DNA of 64,000 nt from Psychrobacter sp. 72-O-c (GTDB lineage: Bacteria > Pseudomonadota > Gammaproteobacteria > Pseudomonadales > Moraxellaceae). The notes under the pieces are model-generated. The model had not been told where the DNA came from, ran no database searches, and saw nothing but the letters and a program-made list of their open reading frames with translations. Where the stretch lies: the NCBI RefSeq assembly GCF_904846605.1, contig NZ_CAJHBI010000007.1, forward strand, positions 1 to 64,000, read 5' to 3'. Of this stretch, positions 7,511 through 17,518 are shown piece after piece (position 1 is the first letter of the stretch; each line of letters opens with the position of its first letter). The position numbers and the translations under genes were made by a program.

Positions 7511-9388
7511 CTAGTCATTTTCAAGGAATGAACGCAAGTGCTCAGAGCGTGAAGGATGACGTAATTTACGTAGAGCTTTTGCCTCAATCTGACGAATACG
7601 CTCACGAGTCACATCGAACTGCTTGCCGACTTCCTCAAGGGTATGATCGGTTGGCATATCAATACCAAAGCGCATTTTTAGCACGCGCGCTTCACGTTCA
7701 GTCAGATTGCCAAGGACATCACGAGTCGCTTCACGCAGACCCGCTGAGGTTGCATCATCAACGGGGCTAGAGATAGTTGAATCTTCTATGAAATCGCCTA
7801 AATGTGAGTCTTCATCATCACCGATAGGAGTCTCCATAGAGATCGGCTCTTTGGCAATTTTGAGTAATTTACGGACTTTCACTTCGTCCATCTCTAAGCG
7901 TTCGCCTAACTCTTCAGGCGTGGGCTCACGTCCCATCTCTTGTAATAGCTGACGAGAAACGCGGTTAATCTTGTTGATAGTCTCAATCATATGCACTGGA
8001 ATACGGATAGTGCGCGCCTGATCTGCGATAGAGCGGGTAATCGCCTGACGAATCCACCAAGTCGCATAAGTTGAGAACTTGTAACCACGACGATATTCAA
8101 ATTTATCAACCGCTTTCATTAGACCAATATTACCTTCTTGAATAAGATCCAAGAACTGTAGGCCACGATTGGTGTATTTTTTAGCGATAGAGATAACCAA
8201 ACGCAAGTTAGCTTCGACCATTTCTTTCTTAGCGCGGCGAGCTTTCACTTCACCGATAGCCATACCACGTGCCACATCTTTCATATCATGAATTTCCATG
8301 TTGAGCTTATGCTCATAATCACGGATAGCACGTTGCAAAAGAATAACATCGTCGGTGACTTTTTCTAGCGTTGCAGCAAACGCCGGCTTACCTTTTAGAC
8401 GCTCGGTGAGCCAATCAACGTTGGTTTCGTTACTTGGGAATGTCTTACGGAACTCTTCACGCGGCATACGACCACGGCGAATAACCAAGCGCATAATTTG
8501 GCGCTCTTGTTTGCGCACATCGTCATAAACGTCATGCATAATTGCCATGACTTGATCTGACAAGCGGTTATTGAGCTTAAGCATCATAAAGCGCTCGGCA
8601 AGCTGTTTGTAAGCTTCGTCAGCTTGCGTACTACCACGACCGAAATCTAGCAAGGCTTGTTTGGCAGTAATAAATAAACCTTCAATCTCTTCTAAGCGTA
8701 CGCGCACTTCTTCTGGATCAATACCGCCGGTTTCTTCTTCCTCTTCTTCAGTGTCTTCTGCTTCGTCGTCCTCTTCAGCGTCAGCCTTAGCGGACACTTT
8801 AGGATTGACCTTTGGCTTAATAACAGGGATTTTTTCTTCTTTGGCAGCCGCTTTGTCTTCATCAGTTTCGGGATCTAAAAACCCAGTGATAACATCGGAG
8901 AGCTTTTTGTCGCCATCTAATACGCGCTGATATTCATCAAGCACATATTGCACTGTTCCTGGCCAATAAGACATCGCATGCTGAACATCACGAATACCTT
9001 CTTCGATACGCTTGGCAATGACAATCTCGCCTTCACGCGTCAGCAAATCAACCGTTCCCATCTCACGCATATACATACGCACAGGGTCAGTAGTACGACC
9101 TGGCTCGGTTTCAACAGCAGCCAATACCGCTGCTGCCTCGTCAGCCGCCGATTCATCATCACTTGAGTCATCGTTCATCAAAATGTCATCAGCATCAGGT
9201 GCGGACTCAAATATCTTAATGCCAACGTCCGTTAACATCTGGACGATATCTTCGATCTGATCGCTTTCGGTAATGGAGTCGGGCAGCTGGTCGTTCACCT
9301 CAGCATAGGTCAAATAGCCTTGCTCTTTACCCATTTGGATCAAGGTGGCCAGCTGAGACGTGGACTTAGAAACTGACTTATCGTTCAT
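7511..9388 (-). CDS. rpoD: RNA polymerase primary sigma factor (sigma-70)
   Basis: Housekeeping sigma factor, 625 residues. Region 1.1 is at the N-terminus ([20 protein letters not shown]). Region 1.2 carries [21 protein letters not shown]. An acidic non-conserved insert (about 190-225, runs of E and D) precedes regions 2-4: [33 protein letters not shown], the -10 reading helix [17 protein letters not shown], and the region 4 helix-turn-helix [29 protein letters not shown] lies 7 bases before the ATG. A terminator follows. Confidence 0.98.
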   Translation of the reverse strand: MNDKSVSKSTSQLATLIQMGKEQGYLTYAEVNDQLPDSITESDQIEDIVQMLTDVGIKIFESAPDADDILMNDDSSDDESAADEAAAVLAAVETEPGRTTDPVRMYMREMGTVDLLTREGEIVIAKRIEEGIRDVQHAMSYWPGTVQYVLDEYQRVLDGDKKLSDVITGFLDPETDEDKAAAKEEKIPVIKPKVNPKVSAKADAEEDDEAEDTEEEEEETGGIDPEEVRVRLEEIEGLFITAKQALLDFGRGSTQADEAYKQLAERFMMLKLNNRLSDQVMAIMHDVYDDVRKQERQIMRLVIRRGRMPREEFRKTFPSNETNVDWLTERLKGKPAFAATLEKVTDDVILLQRAIRDYEHKLNMEIHDMKDVARGMAIGEVKARRAKKEMVEANLRLVISIAKKYTNRGLQFLDLIQEGNIGLMKAVDKFEYRRGYKFSTYATWWIRQAITRSIADQARTIRIPVHMIETINKINRVSRQLLQEMGREPTPEELGERLEMDEVKVRKLLKIAKEPISMETPIGDDEDSHLGDFIEDSTISSPVDDATSAGLREATRDVLGNLTEREARVLKMRFGIDMPTDHTLEEVGKQFDVTRERIRQIEAKALRKLRHPSRSEHLRSFLEND

Positions 9389-9892
9389 AAATACTCACTT
9401 TGTTTGCGTCGGACATTTTCGTGATATGACGGGCTACTGCTTGCTCAGTGCGCTGATCTAATCAACAGATTGATCACAAAAAAGCGTAGGGGTTGTCAAT
9501 AATAACAAAAATGAATTGATATGAATAAAGGTTCAAAAAACGTCAATAAAAACACTCAAAAAACGGCTAAAAATTAAAAGCCTAAAAAATATCAAAAATA
9601 ATAGGGTCTAATATTGCTGTCAATATAACCGCGGCACAGTTTAACACAGACCACAGTAATCAAGCACAATGTCACTGCTAAACGTTCAACAAGATGACTC
9701 TGACGATTGCTAACCATAATCATAAATAATGGGGTCAATATACCTTAATTTAAAGGGCGAGCACATTATAAACAAAAAGTTAACCCTAAAAAGTTAATAT
9801 TAAATATCAGTTTTTACTATTAATGAAATAAAAACTGGCAAAACGATGTAATAACATTGCTATATAGAGCTATCTACATAAAGCCATTTATA
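9389..9892. other. AT-rich spacer between dnaG and rpoD
   Basis: About 500 bp, very AT-rich, presumably holding the rpoD promoter. A weak A/T-only stem (CAGTTTTTA at 9808-9816 with TAAAAACTG at 9829-9837) lies downstream of dnaG, but it is too GC-poor to call a terminator. No gene is seen. Confidence 0.5.
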
Positions 9893-12007
9893 TTAAACAC
9901 TGATCATTTGCGCCGATTGTTCTGCTTGCTGTGCCCGTAACCAGTTGCTTAATAACTGCGCCTGAATGCGTACGATAGTTGCCTTGATATGATCAGGATT
10001 TTTTACCAGCTCTTGTATTTTTTTCTTCATGTTACGTTCTAAGAGTTGACTCACTAAATTTTCAATCTGCTCATCAAGGCTTAAAATATTCCTAGTGATA
10101 AGGGTTTTATAAAATGATCCCCAATTGCGGCTAAGTCCTTCTTGAGTTGAAGGCTTTAAGTTAGACAATACAAAATGTGCGGCGGCGTTAGCATCTGGCG
10201 GTAAATAACTTAGGCAGCGCTTAATGGTGCTGACCACATCCAGTAAGGCAGTATCTTGCAAGTCTTCCCAAGCTAATGGCCGTAAAGCATCAGGAGAGGC
10301 TTTTTGCTTGATATGCGCGGGTAGGTTCAAGCCATCAATACCAGCTTGTTGCCAAATCGACTCAATCGGATCATCCGTTAGCGCGCGCGGCTGAAACAAA
10401 AAACACAGTTGTAATTGCTGGCTGATGGTCATATCCCCATCGAAGTCTAGCAGCGCATCTTTTGCTTCAATATTTTGACTGCGCTTGCCACCCAGTTTTT
10501 GATAAATGTCATTATTGAGCAGGTAACGAAAGCTGCTACCTTTAGGTAATGAGGTCGTCAGCGTGCGCACTTGCGACATCAGCTTGGCTTTACCTTCTGC
10601 CAAAGTTAAGTCGTAGCGCTCACTTAAATAAGCAAAAATATACTGCGATAGCGGCATGGCATTGGTAATCTGCTCACGCATAGCCTCTGCGCCATGACTT
10701 TTAATAAAAGTATCTGGATCATGATTATTGGGCAGGGACAAAAACCTCAGTTCTTTATCATCACCAAGTACAGGTAGACTGACTTCAAGGGTGCGCCAAG
10801 CGGCTTTTTGTCCGGCACTATCGCCGTCGAAGCTTAAGGTCAACGTAGGATTTAGAGTCAATAGACGTGATATTTGAGCTTCATTAATGGCCGTGCCCAT
10901 TGAGGCGATCGCGCCATAGATACCAGTTTGGTATAGGGCAATCACATCCATATAACCTTCTACTACTAACCAGCTATTAGCACGCTGCTGGCGGGACTCA
11001 TAATAGCCATATAATACATGCTGCTTATGAAAAACGGGCGAGTCTGAAGAGTTAATATATTTGGGTTTTACTTCATCATCGAGCGCTCGGCCACCAAAGC
11101 CAATAGTACGACCTTGGTTATCACGAATTGGAAAGATAACCCGATCACGCAGCAAGTCATAATCACGTCCAGACTCTGATTGGCGCACCAAGCCTAAGGC
11201 TTTAAGTCCTTCTATATCTTGCGGAAATTGATGCTCAAGATGTTGCCAACCGAATGGTGCATAACCCAGCCCAAAGGTCTCTAAACTTTGCTCGGTGACA
11301 CCGCGCGTGGCAAAATAGTGCTTAGCGTGAGGATGGGTGGTTAGATTGTGCTGATAAAACTGCTGAATTTGGGTCAATAACTCATATAAATTACCGTCTC
11401 TATCGGTGGCGGCATTGTCTACATTTGAGCTTATGGATTCAGCGTCATCTGTCAGCCATGCTGGCGGACTGCTATTATGATCAGTGCCGTCATAATCAGT
11501 AGCATAAGGTATGTTAGTGGGCAGGTTGTTGTCACTGGCATTGTCATCATAGGCGTACTGATCCTCATACTGAGGATAGTCAGGCGGGTTACTGGCTGCT
11601 ATCGACTGTCCCTCTGAGGGTATAACAGGCGTTGCTGGTTTTGCTGTGGGCTTAACTATAGGTTTAGTAACCGGTTTAGGTTTGCTACGCTGATAGCTGA
11701 CATTTTGCTGTTCTTCTTGCGGTACTTCAATGCCTGTTTGCTTTGATAGCTCATTGACCGCTTCGATAAAGGTTAAGTTCTCATAGTCACGCAAAAAGCT
11801 GATGGCATTACCACCCACGCTACAGCCAAAGCAATGATAAATGTTTTTTTGTGGATTGACATAGAACGAGGGCGACTTTTCACCATGAAACGGACAGCAG
11901 CCTTTATATTCACTACCGGCGCGTTTGAGCGCGGTATGACGACCAATAATGCTGATCAGGTCAGCTTGGCTATTTAGTTGTTCAAGAATATGGTTTGGAA
12001 TGCTCAT
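9893..12007 (-). CDS. dnaG: DNA primase
   Basis: Synthesises RNA primers for replication. At 704 residues it is longer than E. coli DnaG (581). The N-terminal CHC2 zinc finger (CCPFHGEKSPSF...YHCFGC) is followed by a low-complexity, P/T/D-rich insert (about 100-200) that accounts for the extra length. The Toprim core includes LVVEGYMDVIALYQTGI and TLSFDGDSAGQKAA. The C-terminus is the DnaB-binding domain. The gene order rpoD-dnaG resembles the classic macromolecular synthesis operon, but rpsU is absent and a 500 bp gap separates the two genes. Confidence 0.96.
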   Translation of the reverse strand: MSIPNHILEQLNSQADLISIIGRHTALKRAGSEYKGCCPFHGEKSPSFYVNPQKNIYHCFGCSVGGNAISFLRDYENLTFIEAVNELSKQTGIEVPQEEQQNVSYQRSKPKPVTKPIVKPTAKPATPVIPSEGQSIAASNPPDYPQYEDQYAYDDNASDNNLPTNIPYATDYDGTDHNSSPPAWLTDDAESISSNVDNAATDRDGNLYELLTQIQQFYQHNLTTHPHAKHYFATRGVTEQSLETFGLGYAPFGWQHLEHQFPQDIEGLKALGLVRQSESGRDYDLLRDRVIFPIRDNQGRTIGFGGRALDDEVKPKYINSSDSPVFHKQHVLYGYYESRQQRANSWLVVEGYMDVIALYQTGIYGAIASMGTAINEAQISRLLTLNPTLTLSFDGDSAGQKAAWRTLEVSLPVLGDDKELRFLSLPNNHDPDTFIKSHGAEAMREQITNAMPLSQYIFAYLSERYDLTLAEGKAKLMSQVRTLTTSLPKGSSFRYLLNNDIYQKLGGKRSQNIEAKDALLDFDGDMTISQQLQLCFLFQPRALTDDPIESIWQQAGIDGLNLPAHIKQKASPDALRPLAWEDLQDTALLDVVSTIKRCLSYLPPDANAAAHFVLSNLKPSTQEGLSRNWGSFYKTLITRNILSLDEQIENLVSQLLERNMKKKIQELVKNPDHIKATIVRIQAQLLSNWLRAQQAEQSAQMISV

Positions 12008-12054
12008 GGAAAAAATATTTTACCATAGGATGCTGAGGGATACTTGAAGACAGA

Positions 12055-12088
12055 AAAATAAGGCCAACCATATCGTTGACCTTATTTT
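12055..12088 (-). terminator. terminator after bamD
   Basis: AAAATAAGGCCAAC pairs with GTTGACCTTATTTT (14 bp, one wobble on the minus strand) with a 6-base loop and a T run on the minus strand. Confidence 0.8.
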
Positions 12089-12159
12089 CTAATAGCGTTT
12101 ATTTATAATGCAGGGACTTCTTTATGAACTGCTATAGTTAACAAGCCCTAATGTTAAAA

Positions 12160-13371
12160 TTAATCATCTTCGTTCATATCGTCACTATCAGAATCAATAG
12201 GTGGCAAGGAGATGCTATCGCGGCTGTCATTAAGTAACGTAGTGCGGCGCGTAGGATTGATGTTTTGCGGATCAACCTCAGCTTCTCTAGCGGCGGCGAT
12301 GGCACTACCTTGTCCAGAGACTTGCTCGGTTGAGCTTTCAGGTAATCCTAAACCGAGATTGATGCCCCTTTGGCGGGTAGGTGTACTGCTAGCAGTGGGA
12401 GCTGCGGCATTGTCGGCAGGCAATCTAAGCTGGGTGGCGGTACGAATCATCTGCGTTTTAGTCGCACCCGTATACTGACCTGCTATGTTCGATGCATCTT
12501 GCATGCTGGAACGTCCAAGCTGACCAAAGGTCAATTTATTCAACCAAGTGCGATCGCCTTTGGTATCAAGCTTGACGCGTCCGTCATTGGTCAGCATGTT
12601 AGGATAGTTGATTTGTAGCAAGGTTTTGTACTCTTGTGCTAAATCTGTCAGCCCCAATTTTTGATGGCTATAAGCAAGGATAGCAATGGCTTCAGGCATA
12701 GAATCGCTCAACGGATAATACTGAAATACCCATTTAGCACGGTTGACAGCAGCGACATAAGCTTCACGCTCAATATACCAATTGGCCGCAGTTAGCTCAC
12801 TTTCGGCAAACTGATTATAAATAAACGTCATACGTTGGGCAGCATCTGGCGCATAAGCACTGTTTGGATATTTATTAATAAGCTCTTGGAAGTTGGCAAA
12901 GGCGATACGCAGATAAGCGGTATCACGTTCGGCCTGATTGGTCTTGAATAGTTTGATGCCTTCAGATGAGCCTTGCATATTGGCCACACCGCGTACGTAA
13001 TAGGCGTAGCTGACTTGCGGGTTAGACGGATACAGGCTGATAAATCGATCAGCGCTGGCGGCGGCCGTTTCGTAATTGCCACTTTCATATTGGGCATACA
13101 TCGTATCGAGCAGTGCTTGTTCGGCGTATTGTCCGGTAGGATAGAAGGTACGCAAGTTAGTGAGGTCTTCAATAGCTTGGGTATAACGTCCTTTATCAAT
13201 CTGAGTAATGGCGTCACTGTAGTAACCTTGCTCTGACTTCTCGGCGGTTTCAACCGCATCGACGTCTTTACCGGTCAGGTTTTTAAAGGTTTGACAGCCG
13301 ACTAGGCTTACGCTTAGCGAAAGCAGAGTTACTGAGGATAGTTTGATAAACGTGTTGCCAATAGGGCGCAT
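12160..13371 (-). CDS. bamD: Outer membrane assembly lipoprotein BamD
   Basis: Lipoprotein of the BAM complex, which folds beta-barrel proteins into the outer membrane. I start it at 13371 (MRPIGNTFIK), where GGAGAAG precedes the ATG; a frame extending to 13416 adds 15 implausible residues. The signal ends in LVGC with lipidated Cys26. TPR repeats span about 35-260 (YSDAITQIDKGRYTQAIEDL, YPNSAYAPDAAQRM). The mature protein has a long, low-complexity C-terminal tail (about 290-403) ending in acidic residues, so it is about 403 residues against about 245 in E. coli. It is divergent from rluD. Confidence 0.93.
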   Translation of the reverse strand: MRPIGNTFIKLSSVTLLSLSVSLVGCQTFKNLTGKDVDAVETAEKSEQGYYSDAITQIDKGRYTQAIEDLTNLRTFYPTGQYAEQALLDTMYAQYESGNYETAAASADRFISLYPSNPQVSYAYYVRGVANMQGSSEGIKLFKTNQAERDTAYLRIAFANFQELINKYPNSAYAPDAAQRMTFIYNQFAESELTAANWYIEREAYVAAVNRAKWVFQYYPLSDSMPEAIAILAYSHQKLGLTDLAQEYKTLLQINYPNMLTNDGRVKLDTKGDRTWLNKLTFGQLGRSSMQDASNIAGQYTGATKTQMIRTATQLRLPADNAAAPTASSTPTRQRGINLGLGLPESSTEQVSGQGSAIAAAREAEVDPQNINPTRRTTLLNDSRDSISLPPIDSDSDDMNEDD

Positions 13372-13460
13372 ACTTCTTCTCCGACACAAGACGCATAATA
13401 GCAGCGGCGCTATCACACTATATAACAGGTTAATGATAAAAAGGCGATGATCACGGTAAC

Positions 13461-13475
13461 GATAGACTGTCTATC
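13461..13475. promoter_or_regulatory. perfect 7-bp dyad near bamD
   Basis: GATAGAC-T-GTCTATC is a perfect inverted repeat about 90 bp upstream of the bamD start, suitable in size for a dimeric regulator. No binding protein is suggested by the sequence. Confidence 0.3.
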
Positions 13476-13568
13476 ATTGGGTGTGCTTATTATTACACGT
13501 GTCTATTGATTAAAAGAGTCTATTAATTATAAAATTCTATATTTGACATAAACGTAATTAAACATACT

Positions 13569-13605
13569 TTTGATTGGATTTAACTTTGAACAAATTTCAA
13601 TCAAA
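13569..13605. promoter_or_regulatory. dyad TTTGATTG / CAATCAAA
   Basis: Eight-base perfect arms with a 21-base spacer, partly extendable inward, in the bamD-rluD spacer. It could be an operator or a chance AT-rich dyad. Confidence 0.25.
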
Positions 13606-14103
13606 TACAGTGCCATAGCATACAGCAAAATCTTAACCAATTTATATAATAACTTGCGACTGGTCTACTTTTTCGTTATCTATTTTGTAGTTATCTAGCC
13701 AGCAAGTCCTCAAATTCTATAATGAGTTGAGTTTTTACGCCCCTTGCTTAAAGTAGTAGCTGCATTTTTATTAACTGACTGCTATTAATTAACTGTTATT
13801 AACTGAATAGACCGCAAGAGAGCTATTTAGCAATAAGCGAGCTGTTTAAAATAGCTGTTTGTAGTCTAGCATGGGCGGCTTCAACGGGCGATGACAAATG
13901 CCGCCAGCGTTGATAAATATACAGTAAATTAACCTCAATGTTGTATTGCAGAGAGTTAATAGCTTATCATCAGGACGCTAGATGATGAGTAACAAATGAC
14001 AGATAACGGTTAGCTACTATAGGGCTTGAGCACTTGGCATGGTACACTATAGCGACCTTAGACCTGCTTTTTTTTGGCTGTTTTTATTTTCAATAGTCAG
14101 CTA

Positions 14104-15372
14104 ATGGCCTATCTGTTTTCTTATAAAGCTCACCTTGGTGACTTTGCCACGTATGAATCTGCTATGAATAATGATGCTATGACCAAAAATTTAACGCCTA
14201 GTCCGTTGCTAGATAATGATTTATCAGCGCAAGAGTTACCCGTGCAGGATGAGTTGCTAAACGACAATGAAGCACGTGACGATGAGTTGCTTGATAGTGA
14301 CTTAATAGAAAGTGACTTAATAGAAAGTGACTTAATTGACAGTGAAGACGATGACGATGACGATAATGATGATGGTGACGATTCATCTGTAGCTGGACAA
14401 GCAGTGCCCGAAATAATTGATATGACTCATACGGTGACTGAGGAAGAATCCGGTCTACGTATCGATAAACTGGCCTCGCAAGTGTTTACGGATTTTTCAC
14501 GTGCGCAGCTACAAGGTTGGGTCAGTGATGGCAGTTTACTCTGTAACGATAACACGCAAAAGCCTAAGTACCGCGTTAAAGTCGCAGACGTTTTACATCT
14601 GTCCACGACCTTACAGCAGCATAGCGAAGATCAGCCAGAAAATATAGATATTGATGTTGTTTACGAAGACGATGCGGTATTGGTCATTAATAAACCAGTA
14701 GGCATGGTCGTGCATCCGGGTGCGGGTAATCAGACGGGCACGCTAGTTAACGCGCTGCTGTACCATTATCCGCAGCAGCATCATTTGCCACGGGCAGGCT
14801 TGGTACATCGTATTGATAAGGATACCTCGGGGCTGTTACTGATCGGTAAAACCAAACCGGCGCAGATGGCCTTGATGGCGCAGCTCAAAGATAAGTCAGT
14901 TTATCGTCACTATCAATGTGTGGTAGCAGGTGATCAGGCCAGTCTAATGCGCAATCGGCGCATCGATGCGCCGATTGGTCGCCATCGTAACCAACGCACC
15001 AAAATGACCGTAATGACCGCAGGACGTGAAGCCGTCACGCATTTGTTAGATATTACTCCGTTAAATCACAATTATTGTTTATTGGATGTGGGACTTGAAA
15101 CCGGACGGACGCATCAAATCCGTGTGCATTTGAGTCATATCAGTTATCCAATAGTGGGAGACCGTGTCTATGGCGGTCGCAGGCAGTTGCGAGCAGGGCT
15201 GACAGAAGAGCAGCGCAATGCCATTAGTAACTTTTCGCGGCAAGCGTTGCATGCTTACGCTTTAGGTTTTGTCCATCCGACGACGGGTGAGGATGTTAAA
15301 GTGACTACGCCTATTCCTGAAGATATGCAAAAGTTGATTGCGGTGTTAAATGATGGTTATTATTCTGAATAA
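14104..15372 (+). CDS. rluD: 23S rRNA pseudouridine synthase RluD
   Basis: Makes pseudouridines 1911, 1915 and 1917 in helix 69 of 23S rRNA. An S4 domain (LRIDKLASQVFTDFSRAQLQGWV) precedes the catalytic domain with HRIDKDTSGLLL (catalytic Asp) and the TGRTHQIRVH motif. The start is uncertain: ATG at 14104 or 14164 are possible, and a TTG at 14074 also keeps the frame. Before the S4 domain lies an acidic N-terminal extension of about 110 residues, partly built from a 15-bp DNA repeat. bamD next door and pgeF downstream form the usual gammaproteobacterial neighbourhood. Confidence 0.93.
   Translation: MAYLFSYKAHLGDFATYESAMNNDAMTKNLTPSPLLDNDLSAQELPVQDELLNDNEARDDELLDSDLIESDLIESDLIDSEDDDDDDNDDGDDSSVAGQAVPEIIDMTHTVTEEESGLRIDKLASQVFTDFSRAQLQGWVSDGSLLCNDNTQKPKYRVKVADVLHLSTTLQQHSEDQPENIDIDVVYEDDAVLVINKPVGMVVHPGAGNQTGTLVNALLYHYPQQHHLPRAGLVHRIDKDTSGLLLIGKTKPAQMALMAQLKDKSVYRHYQCVVAGDQASLMRNRRIDAPIGRHRNQRTKMTVMTAGREAVTHLLDITPLNHNYCLLDVGLETGRTHQIRVHLSHISYPIVGDRVYGGRRQLRAGLTEEQRNAISNFSRQALHAYALGFVHPTTGEDVKVTTPIPEDMQKLIAVLNDGYYSE
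14290..14345 (+). repeat. 15-bp tandem repeat inside rluD
   Basis: Three in-frame copies of AGTGACTTAATAGAA (the third slightly changed) encode DLIES-DLIES-DLIDS in the acidic N-terminal extension of RluD. A polymorphic length would be expected from slippage. Confidence 0.75.
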
Positions 15373-15431
15373 AAAGCGTTAAGTATAAAAAGCTAAATCA
15401 GCTGCGATGAACTAAGAGTGATGAATAAGCC

Positions 15432-16457
15432 ATGACTAATAAGCTTCCGATGACACTACTGGCACAGCTGGACGACGTAGCTGTTTTTCAAACAGCGGCT
15501 TTTGCAAGCGCTGATGTTGAAAGTTTAGATGTTGAAGGTATTGGCTTTGAAAGCATAAGTTTCAACAAGGCTGACCAGAAAATGCGTCAATCAGAGCAGG
15601 CGAGTTATGGTGAGTTGAATCTAGGTTTGCATGTCAGTGACGATACCGTGCAAGTATTAACCAATCGTATGCGTCTGTTAGCGGCTATTAATGAGCAACT
15701 AAGTGCTCAACCGCTAACGCCACAACGTGCGCCTACTACTAGCTTGCACTGGATGAATCAAGTCCATAGCAAACAAATCTATGACGTTGATAGTACGCCC
15801 TTTAGTATGCAACCCGTAGACGCTGATGCAATGATCAGTCAGCAAGGTAATCTGGGGCTAGCGGTGATGACGGCTGACTGTGTGCCTATTGTCTTATATC
15901 AACCGGCAAGTGGACAAATAGCAGCCATTCACGCTGGCTGGCAAGGGCTTGCCTGCGGCGTTATTAAAGCGACGGCTGAGCGCTTTAGTGCAACTGGGCA
16001 GATTATGGCATGGATTGGGGTCTGTGTTAGCCAAGCAAACTATGAAGTTGGCACCCATGTCCGCGACCAGCTGCTGGCTGGTTGTCAAGAAAACAAATCC
16101 TTAGCACAGTCAAATATTGATAATTTCGAGCAACTGTATGCTGTGGATTCTCAATCTGACGTTGAACCTAATGTTCAGCCTGATGATTGTATAGAGCTTG
16201 GGCACTTACATAAGACAGTTGATAAATTATCAAATATCGCTAAAGTAAGCACGAGTAAAGTAAAGCTGAACTTACCGAAGCTTGCTGTTGACCAATTGAA
16301 AAATGCAGGCATTACCGTGAATACTGCTATGCCTATAGAGTGCAGCTATGCCGATACGCGCTATTATTCGTATCGGCGTCAGACTCATTGGCAACAGCTG
16401 GCAACAGGACGGATGGCATTGATTATCGTGCGTCGTCCTTCTATAGCCGCCATTTAG
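15432..16457 (+). CDS. pgeF: Laccase-domain protein PgeF (YfiH)
   Basis: Member of the YfiH/PgeF family, reported as a peptidoglycan editing factor and purine nucleoside phosphorylase-like enzyme. Core motifs are present: LHWMNQVHSK, AVMTADCVPIVLY, AAIHAGWQGLACGVI, WIGVCVSQANYEVG and the C-terminal ECSYADTRYYSYRR. The 341 residues exceed the usual about 245; the excess is an N-terminal stretch (about 20-50) and a polar insert (about 225-275) between the core and the last motif. It lies 60 bp after rluD, as in many relatives, and is probably co-transcribed. Confidence 0.9.
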   Translation: MTNKLPMTLLAQLDDVAVFQTAAFASADVESLDVEGIGFESISFNKADQKMRQSEQASYGELNLGLHVSDDTVQVLTNRMRLLAAINEQLSAQPLTPQRAPTTSLHWMNQVHSKQIYDVDSTPFSMQPVDADAMISQQGNLGLAVMTADCVPIVLYQPASGQIAAIHAGWQGLACGVIKATAERFSATGQIMAWIGVCVSQANYEVGTHVRDQLLAGCQENKSLAQSNIDNFEQLYAVDSQSDVEPNVQPDDCIELGHLHKTVDKLSNIAKVSTSKVKLNLPKLAVDQLKNAGITVNTAMPIECSYADTRYYSYRRQTHWQQLATGRMALIIVRRPSIAAI

Positions 16458-16515
16458 ATCATTACCTTTATTTTATTAATGTTTACCGAATTAATCACCT
16501 ATTATTAGAGTTTGT

Positions 16516-17142
16516 ATGAATACATCTGTAGCGCCTTCTGTACAACCTTCTCACGTCGCAACTACTGATAACGTGCCTAGCGTAACGATAGCCGTTATTT
16601 ATCACAGCAATTATGGTCATACCAGGCGCGTTGCTGAAGCAGTAGTCAGAGGCGCACGCCAACAACTACCAGAATCTCAGGCCAAAGCGATAGACATCCA
16701 TAAGGTAGATTGGGATTTTATTGATGAAGCAGACCTACTGGTCTTTGGTAGTGCGGTATATATGGGTAGCGTGACTGCTGAATTCAAAACTTTTATGGAT
16801 GAGACCTCAAAGCGTTGGTACCAAAGGAAATGGGAAGGCAAGTGGGCGGCAGGCTTTGCCAACTCGGGCGGACTTAGTGGTGACAAACTGGCTGTCTTGC
16901 AGCAGATTTGTCTATATACTATGCAGCACGGCATGAACTGGATTGGGTTGCCGCTGATGCCTACTGGACATAATGATCATGACTTAAATCGCCTGTCCAG
17001 TTTTTTAGGACTGATGACCCAGTCAATCGACGCGCCACCTGAGGAATCGCCGGGTAAAGGAGATATCGATACCGCTATTTGGTTTGGTGATCATTTGGCT
17101 AAAACCATTATCAAGCACCAGCCAACAGTATCAGCACCGTAA
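16516..17142 (+). CDS. flavodoxin-family NAD(P)H oxidoreductase (WrbA-like)
   Basis: A 208-residue flavodoxin fold. The FMN phosphate loop is IAVIYHSNYGHTRRVAEAVV (about 25-44), followed by ADLLVFGSAVYMGSVTAEFKTFMD and GFANSGGLSGDK, the usual FMN isoalloxazine-contacting segments. Such proteins reduce quinones or act as flavodoxin-like carriers. The first about 22 residues are a polar lead. It is close behind pgeF and ends before a strong terminator at 17181, so it may close the rluD-pgeF transcription unit. The substrate is not evident. Confidence 0.85.
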   Translation: MNTSVAPSVQPSHVATTDNVPSVTIAVIYHSNYGHTRRVAEAVVRGARQQLPESQAKAIDIHKVDWDFIDEADLLVFGSAVYMGSVTAEFKTFMDETSKRWYQRKWEGKWAAGFANSGGLSGDKLAVLQQICLYTMQHGMNWIGLPLMPTGHNDHDLNRLSSFLGLMTQSIDAPPEESPGKGDIDTAIWFGDHLAKTIIKHQPTVSAP

Positions 17143-17180
17143 AAGTAAGTTCGCATTAAGCAGTTAATAAAAGTGTCATA

Positions 17181-17222
17181 AAAAAAGAGCAGATACCACT
17201 ATTGGTATCTGCTCTTTTTTTT
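17181..17222 (+). terminator. strong bidirectional terminator
   Basis: AAAAAAGAGCAGATACCA pairs perfectly with TGGTATCTGCTCTTTTTT around a 4-base loop, with a long T tract, directly after the flavodoxin gene. Confidence 0.95.
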
Positions 17223-17225
17223 GCT

Positions 17226-17292
17226 CCATACAAACCATACAAACCATACAAACCATCTATTTATCCGCAGTACTTATTATCCGCAGCACTTA
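17226..17292. repeat. short tandem repeats (9 bp x3.4, 16 bp x2)
   Basis: CCATACAAA is repeated three times plus a partial copy at about 17226-17256. TTATCCGCAGTACTTA is then repeated twice (17261-17292, one base changed). Probably slippage-prone spacer DNA. Confidence 0.8.
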
Positions 17293-17362
17293 TTCATATG
17301 AATTATCAACAGCATATTTATAAGCAGCCTTCAACGAGTATAAATAAGCTTTGAGCAAGTAT

Positions 17363-17518
17363 TATAGTCAGTTAACAATAAAAGAGAGTCGTTTATAGCA
17401 GCGTGCTACTGGTATAAATTTTTCTTGCATGCTGTTCGCAAGCGGGACAGAGGCTGCAAAACGTTTGTTGCAGTAGCATCCCAGTAGCACTGTATCGTTT
17501 TAAACTGAATAGGCTATA
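17363..17518. mobile_element. MITE-like element, copy 1
   Basis: A 156-bp non-coding unit that begins TATAGTC and ends GGCTATA, with internal inverted arms TGCTACTGG (17404) and CCAGTAGCA (17481-17489). It shares its end sequences and the internal blocks AAATTTTTCT, TGCT and CAGAGGCTGC in the same order with 53537-53684. Small size, terminal inverted repeats and absence of coding capacity fit a non-autonomous miniature transposable element. Confidence 0.65.

Larger units (their letters stand above)
13372..14103. other. divergent bamD-rluD spacer
   Basis: About 730 bp between divergently transcribed genes, AT-rich, presumably with promoters in both directions. It contains two dyads listed separately. 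No gene is supported. Confidence 0.5.

Noticed and set aside
9808-9837. Terminator after dnaG
   Set aside because: The stem is almost only A-T pairs with a 12-base loop and no clear T run outside it.
12828-13259. 143-codon frame on the same strand as bamD in another register
   Set aside because: It is entirely inside bamD, proline/lysine-rich with no domain, and is a shadow of the real frame.
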